From Lobosporangium transversale (taxonomy: Eukaryota; Mortierellomycota; Mortierellomycetes; Mortierellales; Mortierellaceae), in contig NW_019029025.1 of assembly GCF_002105155.1 (NCBI RefSeq), positions 62,001 to 126,000 on the forward strand: 64,000 nt of DNA, read 5' to 3'. Made by a program: the position numbers and the translations under genes. Of this stretch, positions 11,796-22,788 are shown in pieces; within the stretch, counting starts at the first letter, position 1; every line of letters begins with the position of its first letter. The notes beneath the pieces are model-generated. The model saw only the letters and a program-made list of their open reading frames with translations. It was not told the DNA's origin and did not search any database.

Positions 11796-13681
11796 TTAGT
11801 CATAACTTATGTTACCCAGTCCGTGCTCTTTGATGTAGCTACCTCCATATTCTTCATACTCTTGTCGGGTCACCGATATTTTCTTCATCCTCTCATGGTT
11901 GCGTCCAATCATGGCTGCACCTCGCCATGCATCTAATAGGCAGTCCTGCGCTCGTCGCACCTCGTACAGCTTCTTATTCGGAGAATATGGCAGAATAGAA
12001 CGGATGGAATTATCCAAGCGATCAATCAATCCCGGTATCTGGGCCATACCTCCTGTCACCAAGATATTCTGAACGAGTCGCTGGCGTGCCTCAGCGTCAA
12101 AACGCTTTAGGACATCTTGTATAGTTTCCACCAGGCCAGTCTGATCCAATCCAATGATACCTGGTTGGAATAGCACCTCTGGGACACGAATTCGCTCCAC
12201 ATTGACATGTAACTGATAGGTCTGCTCGAGCGAGAGCCCAACTGCAGGATCGTAGGGTCCGAGTCCATTCGTATAAAAATGAAGGAATGAATTCTTGGGC
12301 GAGTAGGCGTTCATGGTGTGCTCATGCAGGAAGTCAGGGTCGTACTTGAGAAGCTGCTGTTCATATTCATTTAGTTGCGCAGCTTCTTCTTCATCTTCTG
12401 AGTCGTCCTCTTTACTCTAATCGCAAATAAGAAATAAACAAGTAATAAATCAAAGGTGTAAACAGAGTACAAAACTCAAATGGTCAATGCTCCTTGGGTT
12501 GTACAAGTCATGAAATTGGCCAACAAGAAATTTTGGAACAAAAAAAAAAGACAAAAATAACACAACATCCTCGACTATTTGAAAGCACTAACAATCTCAC
12601 GATAAACCATCCAGTCATCATCATCTTGTCCAAAAGTGTCCTCTATGTGAAGAACGAAGCTTTTTAATCAGCATGTGACTTGAGATAAAATACGAGCCAC
12701 ATCCACATTATATAAAAGTCCAATTACCATCTTGTCCCTTTCTGCGACGCTTAGGGGGAGGACTGTCGCTGGCTAATGCTGCAATCGACCTCATACGGAG
12801 TTGTGATGCATGGCTTCGACGATCCGATAACTGTTCCCGGAGCTGCTTCTTTGCCTTAATCTTATCCACTAGTTCTTTTCTCTTGGTATGAAGCTCTACA
12901 AGCCATTTTTGTGGTTCCTTTTCTCTCTTTTCTGCATCAAGTCGAGCAAGTTCTTCCTATAATTTTCCGATACGAAAATGGCCCTTAGTTATTTGTTTTT
13001 TTTTTTCTTTGACTTCAAGAGTTAACGAGAACAAATTGCTCTCCTTACCTGGTGCGCGGCTTCTTCCGCTTTAGCTGTCTTGGCCCGCATCCTCGCATCA
13101 TAACTTGCTTTTAGCAAGCGCTGCTTCTTTTTCTCTTTTCGGTCAGCTTCTGAAAGTTCTTCATCTGGAACATCAAGCAAAGGGAACGTTGGAGGTTCCT
13201 GATAAAAGAACGAACGGATAGCGACATTAGGACGAGGATATTGAGAGCGGAATATGAAGTTAAAAAAGAGTCAAAAAAAGGGCGCTATGAGCTAGTGAAA
13301 GGTCTTTTGAAAACGTTACCTTTTCTTCTTCTTCAATTCCGAGCTCCTTGTTCCGCGCACGTTTGATGGCAGCATCAGTTGTTTTGATGGCTGCGTCCAA
13401 GTCTGCTTCATCTTTGAAACCCATTGTCTTCAGTTGTTCCTATTATATACATCGATGAAAGACACCACGAAGAACGTATCATATTGGCTTCAGTAAATTT
13501 ACTGTCTGCCCTCCCTTTATGTCTGCAGTTTGATGAGCTTGTTGTTTACCATCCATTCTGCTTTTTTCAGAGAAGAGCGCGAGTTCCTGAGTGTTGTATA
13601 TTGTTCTAGGTCCTGCTCCCGCTGTATTAACTATAAAAAATGAGAATGCCAGAAATTTGGATCTTAGTATTATAACCTTTC

Positions 13682-13712
<31 letters not shown>

Positions 13713-14467
13713 AAGAGCCTTCCTAATCAAGCCATGAGATCAATGTAATGCTTGCTACTCTATGATAGATAACCTTTTCAAGCCTTGCTTTTGCTGCTTG
13801 CTCCTGCAGTCGTCGTCCCTGTTCTTTACGTTTGGCAGCTAGTCGCGCCTGCTCTTCTTCAGATTTTTCCTCAATAACAGGAGCGACAAATGGGAACTGA
13901 ACTACTCTGTCTTTTGTTTTAAATACTTCTGGGTTTTCGTACGAGGCAAGCTCTTCCATATAATCATGTGCCACATAAGTATGGTTGATCAGAAGAGTCT
14001 AGTAAAATTTAAACTCATGTCAGTGATTCTCATTGATTGATTACAATAAAAAGTCGGTGTGGATCGTTGATCCAATATCATTATATCGTACCTCTGATTG
14101 AGCAGTATTCATTTTCATGGGGAATGTGGGGTATTTCATCTGCATTAACTTGAGCATAAACTCGCTTGCTGGTACCCCCCCATACGAGATTCTGTGCATC
14201 AAGGACGGTGGAACTATTTGATTAACACTATAGCACTATTGAAGCACCGATGGCATTATATACGCTAATATTATATTTACCTCTTAGCATGCTGCAGATG
14301 CGCCCGACCATCATATACGGGAATAACATGAGAGTAATGATGACCAACAGACACGGCAATCCCATTTCCAGATCTTTCTGGTCCATTAGCATACATGCTG
14401 AAAAGTGAATCAATGCCATATGTCACTGAGTTGACTTGATAGGACTCAAATAACAGCTCTGACATGA

Positions 14468-14503
<36 letters not shown>

Positions 14504-15358
14504 AGAGATATATCACTCTCACAACCCCCAGTTTCCTTTGTGAATCTCAAGGCGGAAATACATACGATTCCGGCTATAGGGCGGCACGCAAACAGGCTCC
14601 GTCATGACAACTGGGTGGTCGATTTTTTCGGTATCAATTCCTAGCTTTATAAATACGTAATCCAATACTCCTTCCTAATACCAGAATAAGTATTAGCACA
14701 TGGAAAAGATAGTCGTTATAAAAATCAAACAGATGAAGTTTAACAACGATGCTTTACCATAATTTCAGGATTGCACATGACTGCTCCATCGAACGCCGTT
14801 CGAGCGTTGGATCGGCCCAACACATCTGCATAGATATCGTTCCCGACATAAGTTATAGTTGTATTGTTTTTTCTGTCTCTAAACTTTGAAATCTGATTAT
14901 CAAAGGCCACTAGAACAATTGTCAATTAATAAAAGCTATAGTCTCCATTAATGTTCTTTTGATCGAACTTTCCTGCCTTTTTTCTTTTTTCTTTTTGAAC
15001 AAATTAAAAATCTACTCACGCCTTGGTCGTTCCTCTGAAGCCCATCCTGCACGACATTGCCATGACCCTAATGCCGTCAAAATAAGCCAGCCAGCACACG
15101 GGCTTTAATAAGGGGTCGTTTATATCTTTATTCCAGAGCTCAATAAATCATCGAAGGCTACATTGCTGACCACTGAATTTTTGAGAACATTGCTTTACCA
15201 TTGTCGATGACAAGTGCAGTGCCTGTTCCAGCAAAGGAATTATAGTCTGTATAATCAGGCGTGGGGGAGTACTGCTTTTCGGTCTGTATAGGGTACAATA
15301 GGACCGTATCCTTATCCTCATCCACGTCCATGTCTGCGCTGGTGTCCTGTCTTGCCAT
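11796..15358 (-). CDS. ARP5: Actin-related protein 5 (INO80 chromatin-remodelling subunit)
   Basis: Thirteen exons on the minus strand: 15358-15199, 15067-15020, 14909-14758, 14674-14566, 14467-14281, 14191-14092, 13998-13774, 13630-13550, 13439-13320, 13198-13049, 12956-12728, 12642-12593, 12416-11796. Phases agree and the total is about 743 residues, close to the usual Arp5 length. Actin-fold landmarks are TALVIDNG, KFRDRKNNTTITYVGNDI, FDGAVMCNPE, YGIDSLFSMY, VIPVYDGR and, near the end, ILVTGGMAQIPGL and AWRGAAMIG. A long charged coiled-coil insertion (from about residue 230 to 470, e.g. RLAAKRKEQGRRLQEQAAKA and KKKQRLLKASYDARMRAKTA) splits the actin fold, which is the hallmark of Arp5. Arp5 partners Ies6 in INO80 and couples ATP hydrolysis to nucleosome sliding. 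The start at 15358 gives MARQDTSADMDVD; upstream in-frame Met codons exist, so the extreme N-terminus is uncertain. Confidence 0.88.
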
Positions 15359-15752
15359 TCTACTAAGACTGTTAGAGGAGAGATGTACGCCAAAACGAGG
15401 GACTGAACGATCTGTCCTTGTGAAACAGGGTTCACGTGATATATATTTCGTCATCGAACATACTATTGTAGCTAATCTAACAAATTGGAATGAACGCGTG
15501 CGTAGGAGAGTTGGGACGACGCGCAAGCATGAACTTACAGAAGCTTTTATTTTCATTCTTCGCATTACTTTACTAACAGCCAAAGCATTCTACAGAACTA
15601 TTTTTCAGCTTCAAAGGAAGAGAGCATTAAAATCAGCCAATCGTCGAACATAAACAAACTATTTTAAAATTTCAGCGCAAATTCAATTAGATCGATTCTC
15701 TGCTTATAAATCACACTCTTCGTCTGTTTCCCTCTGAAAAAAAGTATCAAAC
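15359..15752. promoter_or_regulatory. Shared divergent promoter region of Arp5 and Rpn5
   Basis: Only 394 bases separate the two start codons, which point away from each other. The region must hold both promoters unless the Arp5 start lies further upstream. No clear TATA box; CTCTT-rich sequence precedes the Rpn5 ATG. Confidence 0.5.
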
Positions 15753-17875
15753 ATGGACGAACCAATTCAAAAGATGGAGAAGGACTGCGCGCCTATTGTT
15801 GATGCACAAATGCCGGAAATCGACGCAGCTGCCAAGGTACTGCCAGACATCCGTCATTCGCCTTAAAACGTTGTTTAAAAAAGTAATGGTTGTTTGTGCA
15901 AAGATATCAGTCTTGCTGTGTGCCTAACTTCCTTTGGGGCCATTGATTTACGGTGAATCAATACTATAGGGAGGCGATTTGACTAAAGCATTGGAGCAAC
16001 TTTTGGCTCTGGAAAAACAGACTCGCTCTGTAAGTGATTTTTTCTTCATAAAGTGTTCTCAGAACGACGGCTCTATAAGATATTCTTTTGAAGCTGATGA
16101 AACCTCTTTTTTATTATACACTATCGATATTCATGACTTAAAATAGGCTGCTGATCTTGCCTCAAGCACCCGCGTGCTGAAGCGTTTTATCCAGCTTACA
16201 TTTGAGGCACATGACTGGAAGCAGATGCAGGAATATATTGTGCTCCTCTCCAAGAAGCATGGTCAATTGAAACACGCTATCACTAAAATGGTTCAAGAAG
16301 CCATGGAATGTCTCGATAAAACCCCTGATATGAAGACTAAACTTGAGCTTATCGACACTCTCAGGACGGTTACAGATGGAAAGGTATTAGTTTTTCTAGT
16401 TTGAATGAATGTTTACTGGTATTAATATTTAAAACAATTATACAAATCCGAGTCTAACCACACCTCCTTTAGGTCTATCTTGAAGTGGAACGTGCCCGTG
16501 TAACGCGCATTCTAGCAAAGATAAAAGAGAACGAAGGGAACATGGCGGAGGCTGCTGATATCATGCAAGACCTTCAGGTTAGTAAGCTATCCATTCAACG
16601 CAACCATGACGTTTATTAATGACAGCAGGATCGTGATTAATCGAGCTAATTCCTCTCTCCTAACCCTTAATCTTCTTTAGGTCGAGACTTTCGGATCAAT
16701 GGAGAAGCGTGAAAAGACCGACTTTATTTTGGAACAAATGCGCCTTTGTCTTTTGAAGAGGGACTACATCCGTGCCAATATTATTAGCAAAAAGATCAAC
16801 ATCCGATATTTTAAAGATGCAGATGTTCAGGTACAATATAATATACGGAACTTGAGGCTCCTAAATGTCTTCTGGTTTCATCATAAGAAGTTGAACTATA
16901 TATTTGTTCTTTTGTATATATTAACAAAGTTAAATGCAAACGCCACTTTAGGATCTTAAATTGCGCTTCTATGATCTAATGATTGAATATTCACTTCATG
17001 AGAACGAGTATCTGAATGCGTGCAAGCATTATCGTCAAATTTATGATACGCCTTGCATTAAGGAAGACCCAGCCAAAGCCAAGAAAGCGATCGAGAATGC
17101 TGTCCTCTTTGTTATCCTTGCCCCATTTGATAACGAACAATCCGATTTGATCCAAAGAGTTTACCTGGAGGCTGAAGAAGTGGAGACAACGGTATACAGG
17201 TACTAACAGGAACTATTGCAACACCGATTGGCTTTGTAAATTATTTCCTATTATAATAGCATGTATTCAGAGCTACTATTTCCCCACTGCTTGTATAGGG
17301 ATTTGCTTAAATGCTTCATTACCGCAGAGCTGATGCGCTGGCCCATGATTGAGCAAATATACGGATCTACTTTGAGACAAAACCCCGTGCTTTCTGGTAG
17401 CGATGAGGCATCAAGGAAACGACTAAAGGAACTTCACAATCGCGTGGTGGAGCATGTATGTCCCTGCAATACTTTTTTGGCGTTGGTTTTTATATTATAT
17501 TGTATTATACATATCATATGCTCTTGGTCCCAACATAACTGATTCCTCATGTTATATTTGTATTTTGATGGATTATAGAATATTCGAGTTATTGCTAAAT
17601 ATTACACACGCATCACAACTAAGCGTTTGACACAGCTACTTGACCTCCCAGACAAGGACTGCGAAGAATTCCTGTCTAAGTTGGTTGTGTCCAAGACCAT
17701 CTATGCCAAGATTGATCGCCCTGCGGGTATAGTGTCGTTTGCAAAGACTAAGCATCCTAATGAGGTCCTGAACGAGTGGTCCCAGAACATCAACTCTTTG
17801 TTGGGTCTAATCGAAAAGACATGCCACTTGATTACAAAGGAGGAGATCATTCACAGCATTACCAAGGTTATCTAG
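15753..17875 (+). CDS. RPN5: 26S proteasome regulatory lid subunit Rpn5 (PSMD12)
   Basis: Eight exons: 15753-15836, 15970-16029, 16147-16383, 16473-16577, 16681-16830, 16952-17199, 17299-17455, 17579-17875, total 445 residues, the usual Rpn5 length. Rpn5 is a structural component of the 19S lid and contacts the deubiquitinase module. The helical solenoid shows [62 protein letters not shown] and IQRVYLEAE; the C-terminal PCI domain has [34 protein letters not shown] and [14 protein letters not shown], followed by the terminal helix that ends ITKVI. A possible polyadenylation signal AATAAA lies near 17916. Divergently paired with Arp5; the pairing has no obvious functional meaning. Confidence 0.93.
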
Positions 17876-18409
17876 AAAGTTGTGATGTTCAATTTGGCAG
17901 AAAATGACTTGAACAATAAAGTATGAGTTTGAATTTTTATAAATCCTACAAAACATCATCATCAAGTTGCTTGAATCTTTTAAACGAAAAATGGTGATCC
18001 TAAAAATGCCTTTGGCTTAGACATGCTGTATATGCCCATGTTACTTGAAAAAGTTCGAGACCGACCACCCAAAATACCCATTTAAAATGTAGGATGAATA
18101 TAGATGAGGTGAGTTGTGCTTCCAAATGAGAGCGCAACCAGCACGAAATAGCTATGTGACAGGGTACTTGACATCTAACCAGGTAAGTCTCTTGGACTTT
18201 CGCCGAATGTCGAAGCCAAAAGGGCGACCACCGATAAGCTAGTTTGGATGAGAATACATGATAAGCACAATTGGAATGGTATTTCGTTCCTTGTATCCAG
18301 GCTCAAAATGTATATCATCATTAACATCCTCACTCCTCCTTCCATTCCTTTCATTTTGCCTTCACCATCCACATATCCCCCCGTACCCACTGTGATCGCT
18401 TTATCAGAC
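17876..18409. other. Intergenic spacer
   Basis: About 530 bases. The 3' end of Rpn5 transcription is probably near 17920-17940. In-frame open sequence from 18248 leads into the next gene and could be a longer N-terminus or 5' leader. Nothing else recognised. Confidence 0.4.
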
Positions 18410-20398
18410 ATGCCATACTCACAGAAAACCATAAAACTCTACTTGCCACTATTAGCTCTGATCCTAACAACTTGCTTTGATCCTCAAAAAACACATTCGT
18501 TTGCTATTGCCTCAACTGGCTCGCCGCCACTGCTGCGATTACAGCAGACGCAAAACGCCCATTTAGATATCGAGCAATCTAAAACCATCAACGTCAATAT
18601 CAATGTCACTCACATCGATATTAACTCTAGGATCAAGAGCCATCAGCTGGCGACGAAATTAAAAAAACGCGTGGCTGACAAACGCAAGAAAAAGAAAAAG
18701 AAAAAGACCAAGCATACCATAGGTCCTATTCTTGTCCAACAAAGCCTCTTCTGTCAACCTTCCTATGATCCACAAAGTTTACCTGGTTTTTCCCTACAGC
18801 CTTTCAGTACTCCTTGGCGTCACCAAATGATATACTCTCTTACATGGGAGACCAGTCCAGAGTTCTTGAATCAAATCGTTGCTGCTCAACGGGGTTTATT
18901 TACTCAAACAAAGAGTAAAGAGAAGACATTGGTTGAGGATACCGGTATTAAGCATATCCAAAAAGATGCTTGTGCCAACTTCAGTAAGGACAACATTAGT
19001 ATACTATGGGAGACGCTGACAATGGACTTTCATCTTGTTCCCTTCGATCCTATCAAATCCGATGAACTTTTACTGAGTCGAGTGCCTATCAGTTCAGGGA
19101 AAGTTGAATTCAAGGTTCGCATAGACATTCCACCTGAGTGGTATCGCCTTCAGATCCGATTCTGGAACGAGCAACTTGAACCTCTTTATCACCGCTCTCA
19201 TTTATGGACTGTTATTAAAGACAGTCTATGGAGTCTTGCATCTAGCTATGTTGGTTACAATCGAACGAGTTCTAACAAACAGATAAACACCAGTATTAAT
19301 GATGTCCTTGCGCCACGGCAGGTCGGTACATGGCGTGGGGAGGAAGCTATTGAGGTTACATCACTCAGTCCAGAAATGAAAGAATGGGACGAGTTTATCC
19401 AAACCGTTAGTCATGAAGTTCAAGAAGAAAAATGGAGCATAAAAGAGTTTATCCCCTCAACATCAAATACCACTACAGATGAATCTATACAGCAAGAACA
19501 TCAACAGCAGCAGCAGCGACAGAAGCAGCAACAGCAGCGGCTAGAGGAGCACCGGAGCAAGGAGGAGTTTCGTATATCCAAATTAGTAAATAACCCTCCG
19601 CCTTCTCCGTGGTGCAGTTGGATAAATATGTTTGCACCCAAGCCATCATCTATAACACCACCCGCATCACTCCCACTTGAGTTTCAGCGCTCTCAGTTTT
19701 CGCAAGAGTCTTTTCGCTTTAAAGATACTATGAACGTTATAGCAAGTCGTGATAGCTATCCTGACTTTCAGGAGGATGAGATCCAAGAGATGGAAGAGGA
19801 AACAGAAGAAGCAAAGAAACAAGGGTTGGCGGTGCCACAAATATCTATCATAGACACAGCAACAAAGGCAGAGGTTGAAACTTTATTGGAGATTTGGGGC
19901 AAGACATCGGAAATGATTGATGATGACAGTTTGGAACAAAATGAAGAGTATGGGTCGGTTCAAGCAGGGCACCCTGATCTACATATTCTGATCGAAAATG
20001 GAAAAGAGGCTGCCCTGCCAAACTCGTACACGTCTTGGCGTGCCAATCGAGATAGGATAGTGAGTTGGAAGGTATCTAGGAAGTTGATACACGACCGTGT
20101 TCTGTTTACTGTCGAGTTGGTCAAGGCACCCAAGCTATCTTTATCTTCATCTTTGACTGGATTTAAAAAATTTTCAACTAGAGCAGAGATGATCCAACAA
20201 TCCTTACAACAGCCTCGTACTGCTGTTCTAACAGATCATGTTCCATCCACTTGGGGCGCAATCATTGTGCGGATGCCTACATGGGTTCTATCAGGGCCTT
20301 ATCAGATTCGCTTGCAGGGTTTGAACAGGGAAGGGATAAAGTGGGCTGATGTGAGCCAACCTTTTGCTGTGCAATCGGATCCATTTCTGTACGCATGA
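18410..20398 (+). CDS. Putative secreted protein of unknown function, single exon
   Basis: A 662-residue frame without introns, unusual beside intron-dense neighbours. I prefer the ATG at 18410 because it gives a hydrophobic leader (IKLYLPLLALILTTCF) like a signal peptide; the same frame has an earlier Met at 18248 (716 residues). After the leader come a Lys-rich patch ([13 protein letters not shown]), then two regions of similar plan separated by a charged linker with a Gln-rich patch near residue 365. Both end in a predicted beta-rich piece of the type IPPEWYRLQIRFWNEQLEPL and PTWVLSGPYQIRLQGLNREG. This layout faintly recalls the Ig-like Kre9/KNH cell-wall modules, but I cannot claim homology. 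No catalytic motif seen. Function unknown. Confidence 0.7.
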   Translation: MPYSQKTIKLYLPLLALILTTCFDPQKTHSFAIASTGSPPLLRLQQTQNAHLDIEQSKTINVNINVTHIDINSRIKSHQLATKLKKRVADKRKKKKKKKTKHTIGPILVQQSLFCQPSYDPQSLPGFSLQPFSTPWRHQMIYSLTWETSPEFLNQIVAAQRGLFTQTKSKEKTLVEDTGIKHIQKDACANFSKDNISILWETLTMDFHLVPFDPIKSDELLLSRVPISSGKVEFKVRIDIPPEWYRLQIRFWNEQLEPLYHRSHLWTVIKDSLWSLASSYVGYNRTSSNKQINTSINDVLAPRQVGTWRGEEAIEVTSLSPEMKEWDEFIQTVSHEVQEEKWSIKEFIPSTSNTTTDESIQQEHQQQQQRQKQQQQRLEEHRSKEEFRISKLVNNPPPSPWCSWINMFAPKPSSITPPASLPLEFQRSQFSQESFRFKDTMNVIASRDSYPDFQEDEIQEMEEETEEAKKQGLAVPQISIIDTATKAEVETLLEIWGKTSEMIDDDSLEQNEEYGSVQAGHPDLHILIENGKEAALPNSYTSWRANRDRIVSWKVSRKLIHDRVLFTVELVKAPKLSLSSSLTGFKKFSTRAEMIQQSLQQPRTAVLTDHVPSTWGAIIVRMPTWVLSGPYQIRLQGLNREGIKWADVSQPFAVQSDPFLYA

Positions 20399-20978
20399 TT
20401 CTCTCTGGTCCGAGATAATATTACACAATGGCCTTAACTGTCACAACAGGTTGGAGGGAGAAAAAAAAAAAAAAAAAAGCAAACATGTAGAAATTTATAT
20501 AAATGGATGTCCGATTCAAGAAATGGAGTGGGTATGAGTGGCTTGACGTAAAATAGGCTCATATTTCGCTGACATGGATCTGCCTAAAGAGGAAGTCGGC
20601 TAAATGTCATTTCGCTTTGCAGGTCTATAACACCGGATCGGGTTTCACGTTAGTCAAGCAGTTCAGTCCTTACCCCACTCTATGAAAAAGATGACATTGG
20701 ATTACTTTAAAAATTTGCTTGTGGAAACTTATAAATAATTGACCACCAATTCCTATTTCATCAGACCATAAAGAAAAGACTCTCTATTTGACCCTTTTAC
20801 GAACATCAAACAATCTTAGACACAAGGCACCCATTTTCCAATACGAAAGAAAAACGAAAACGACAAAAAGCCAAAGCAACAATCGAACGAAAGAAGGCAA
20901 AGCAAAAAAAAAAAAGAGAGAATAGCTGCAAGGAGGGCTAATATATCATAAATCATTTTCAATCAAACAACTGCGACA
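20399..20978. other. Intergenic spacer with probable promoter
   Basis: Contains an A run at 20460-20478, an AT-rich area, a TATA-like element TATAAATA at 20730-20737 and an A/C-rich leader running to the next ATG at 20979. Confidence 0.45.
20730..20737 (+). promoter_or_regulatory. Putative TATA box
   Basis: TATAAATA about 240 bases before the ATG of the small Ser-rich gene; followed by a CA-rich, G-poor leader typical of fungal 5' UTRs. Confidence 0.35.
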
Positions 20979-21332
20979 ATGAACGTTGTTGAAATAATCC
21001 CCACCTCTACAATCCCATCCTCTGTGTCACAACTTCCAATTCTATCAAATGCTGTGGAAAAAAAGCATATAAGCTTGGACCTTAATGCTGGTATAAAGGA
21101 TATCGAGGACACCATTAGCAACAATAATAACAATAGCAGACGATCAAGTGGCTCAGGGTCACTTTTATCCTCTTCATCTTCATCATGTCGTGGTGATTGT
21201 GAGTCCTGTCAGTCCAAGAAGGCAGCGGAGGCGGAGGTTGCAGCTGCGGCGTATTCTGATCAAGAATCTATTAGGACTGTTGAGGTGAATTGCTCTCCGC
21301 GTCGGTTGCGGGCGAAGCAACAAGGGCCCTAG
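20979..21332 (+). CDS. Small Ser/Asn-rich hypothetical protein
   Basis: A single-exon frame of 117 residues beginning MNVVEIIPTSTIPSSVSQLP. It has an Asn run followed by a Ser-rich segment, then the cysteine cluster CRGDCESCQSKK and an Ala/Glu helix, ending RRLRAKQQGP. The closely spaced cysteines (C-x3-C-x2-C) could bind a metal but this is only suggestive. The frame is preceded by a plausible TATA box and leader, which supports it being expressed. No family recognised; low-complexity composition means it may be a fast-evolving regulatory peptide or a chance frame. Confidence 0.5.
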   Translation: MNVVEIIPTSTIPSSVSQLPILSNAVEKKHISLDLNAGIKDIEDTISNNNNNSRRSSGSGSLLSSSSSSCRGDCESCQSKKAAEAEVAAAAYSDQESIRTVEVNCSPRRLRAKQQGP

Positions 21333-21445
21333 ACTGGAGTTACTTTAGAAACATTTATCTGTACACAAGTAATACGTGAATCTTCAAAAATAAAATCTTT
21401 TACAATTTTCCTATATTTTTCATATCAACTTGAAGATACAACAGC

Positions 21446-21695
21446 AGCCTGACCTGTAGGCTAACACTATAAATGCGAAAGAACCTTCTTTCGATAAAGT
21501 CTTCAGTTTTCGCCCACATTCATCTTGCCGTTCATCTTTATTTTCGTCTTCTTCACAGCAAGTTTTTGACTCGGTTTGTGAGCTCACCTAGGAAGCACCC
21601 GGCTTTGCTTTTGGCATCCTATAGTGCTATTTGTCGTCAAGGTTATTTGCCTCTATTTTTTTTTATTATTCTTGGCGACATTTTTTGTCCTGTCC
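21446..21695 (-). repeat. Inverted arm A of the 21-kb repeat cluster
   Basis: About 245 bases that are the near-exact reverse complement of 21871-22117. Recognisable landmarks are TAACACTATAAATGCGAAAG at its left and CCTATAGTGCTATTTGTCGT in its middle. It starts abruptly at AGCCTGACC, which corresponds to the internal junction at 22117 of the direct unit. Confidence 0.9.
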
Positions 21696-21762
21696 TCCCC
21701 TGATTTTGTGTCTACCTTTTTGCCGCTTAAACAAAGACACACCTACTATTTAGACTTGTCAT

Positions 21763-22326
21763 AGACTTGCCACCAGTCTGAGGTCGAAGCCACGTGCAGC
21801 GAATGAACGTGCTGCAAGGCGGAATTGCCTATTGAGGCAATTTGTGGCCGCTCTCGCCGAAGCTTCTTGGACTCAAAAAGTGTCCACCAAGAATAACAAA
21901 AAAAAATAGAGGCAAATAACCTTGACGACAAATAGCACTATAGGATGCCAAAAGAAAAGCCGGGTGCTTCCTAGGTGAGCTCACAAACCGAGTCAAAAAC
22001 TTGTTGTGAAGAAGACGAAAATAAAGATGAACGGCAAGATGAAATGTGGGCGAAAACTGAAGACTTTATCGAAAGAAGGTTCTTTCGCATTTATAGTGTT
22101 AGCCTACGGGTCAGGCTGTGGTGGTTTCTAGGCGAGGCCTCAAGAGACTGACTCGCCTATGGCTACTAAAAGGCTTTCCACAAAGGATCCTCCTAACTGT
22201 GGATGGAATGTAGGCTCGTCATGTGCACATGCACGTGCTAAAAGGCAAATGTGGCTTGCTCTTGCAGACACTTCTCTCTCAGCCTGGGACCAAACTTGAC
22301 ATTTTGGCTAAGTCGAACACACCGCT
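21763..22326 (+). repeat. Direct unit of an interspersed repeat family
   Basis: The most complete copy here. Its first 450 bases (to about 22213) match 57953-58401 with only scattered differences, so this is a dispersed repeat. The unit has a small internal hairpin ATTGCCTATTGAGGCAAT (21827-21844), a segment with frames such as DEMWAKTEDFIERRFF shared by both copies (interrupted by a stop in this copy), and a right part reading KDPPNCGWNVG in another frame. No transposase family recognised. It may be a non-autonomous or decayed DNA element. Confidence 0.85.
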
Positions 22327-22582
22327 CTTTTTTTTTTTTTTTTTTTTTTGTCATTTACACCACAGGGAATAGCTTTTTTTTTTCTTTTTTATTTACTTCT
22401 TTTAATTTTTCTATATTTTTTTAAAGGTGAGAATGATGAGAGGTAAATTTCGTAGTGATAATCGGATGAATAAATGAGAGCAAGAAAAACAGTAGCATGC
22501 TTCACGTAAGTCATTTTCCTGTGATCTGTAGGACTTTGCTTGAAAAAAAAAAATGACCTAGAAAAAAAAAAGAGCCTTTCCT

Positions 22583-22788
22583 AGCGGTGTGTTCGAGATC
22601 TCCGGCAAAATGTCAAGTCTGGTCCCAGGCTGAGAGAGAAGTGTCTGCAAGAGCAAGCCACATTTGCCTTTTAGCACGTGCATGTGCACATGACGAGCCT
22701 ACATTCCATCCACAGTTAGGAGGATCCTTTGTGGAAAGCCTTTTAGTAGCCATAGGCGAGTCAGTCTCTTGAGAACCTACTACAGGCT
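22583..22788 (-). repeat. Inverted arm C of the 21-kb repeat cluster
   Basis: Near-exact reverse complement of about 22113-22326, from AGCGGTGTGTTCGAG to ACTACAGGCT. The arm stops at the same internal junction (AGGCT) at which the left inverted arm begins. Between the two copies lies about 255 bases of T-rich and A-rich sequence. Confidence 0.88.
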
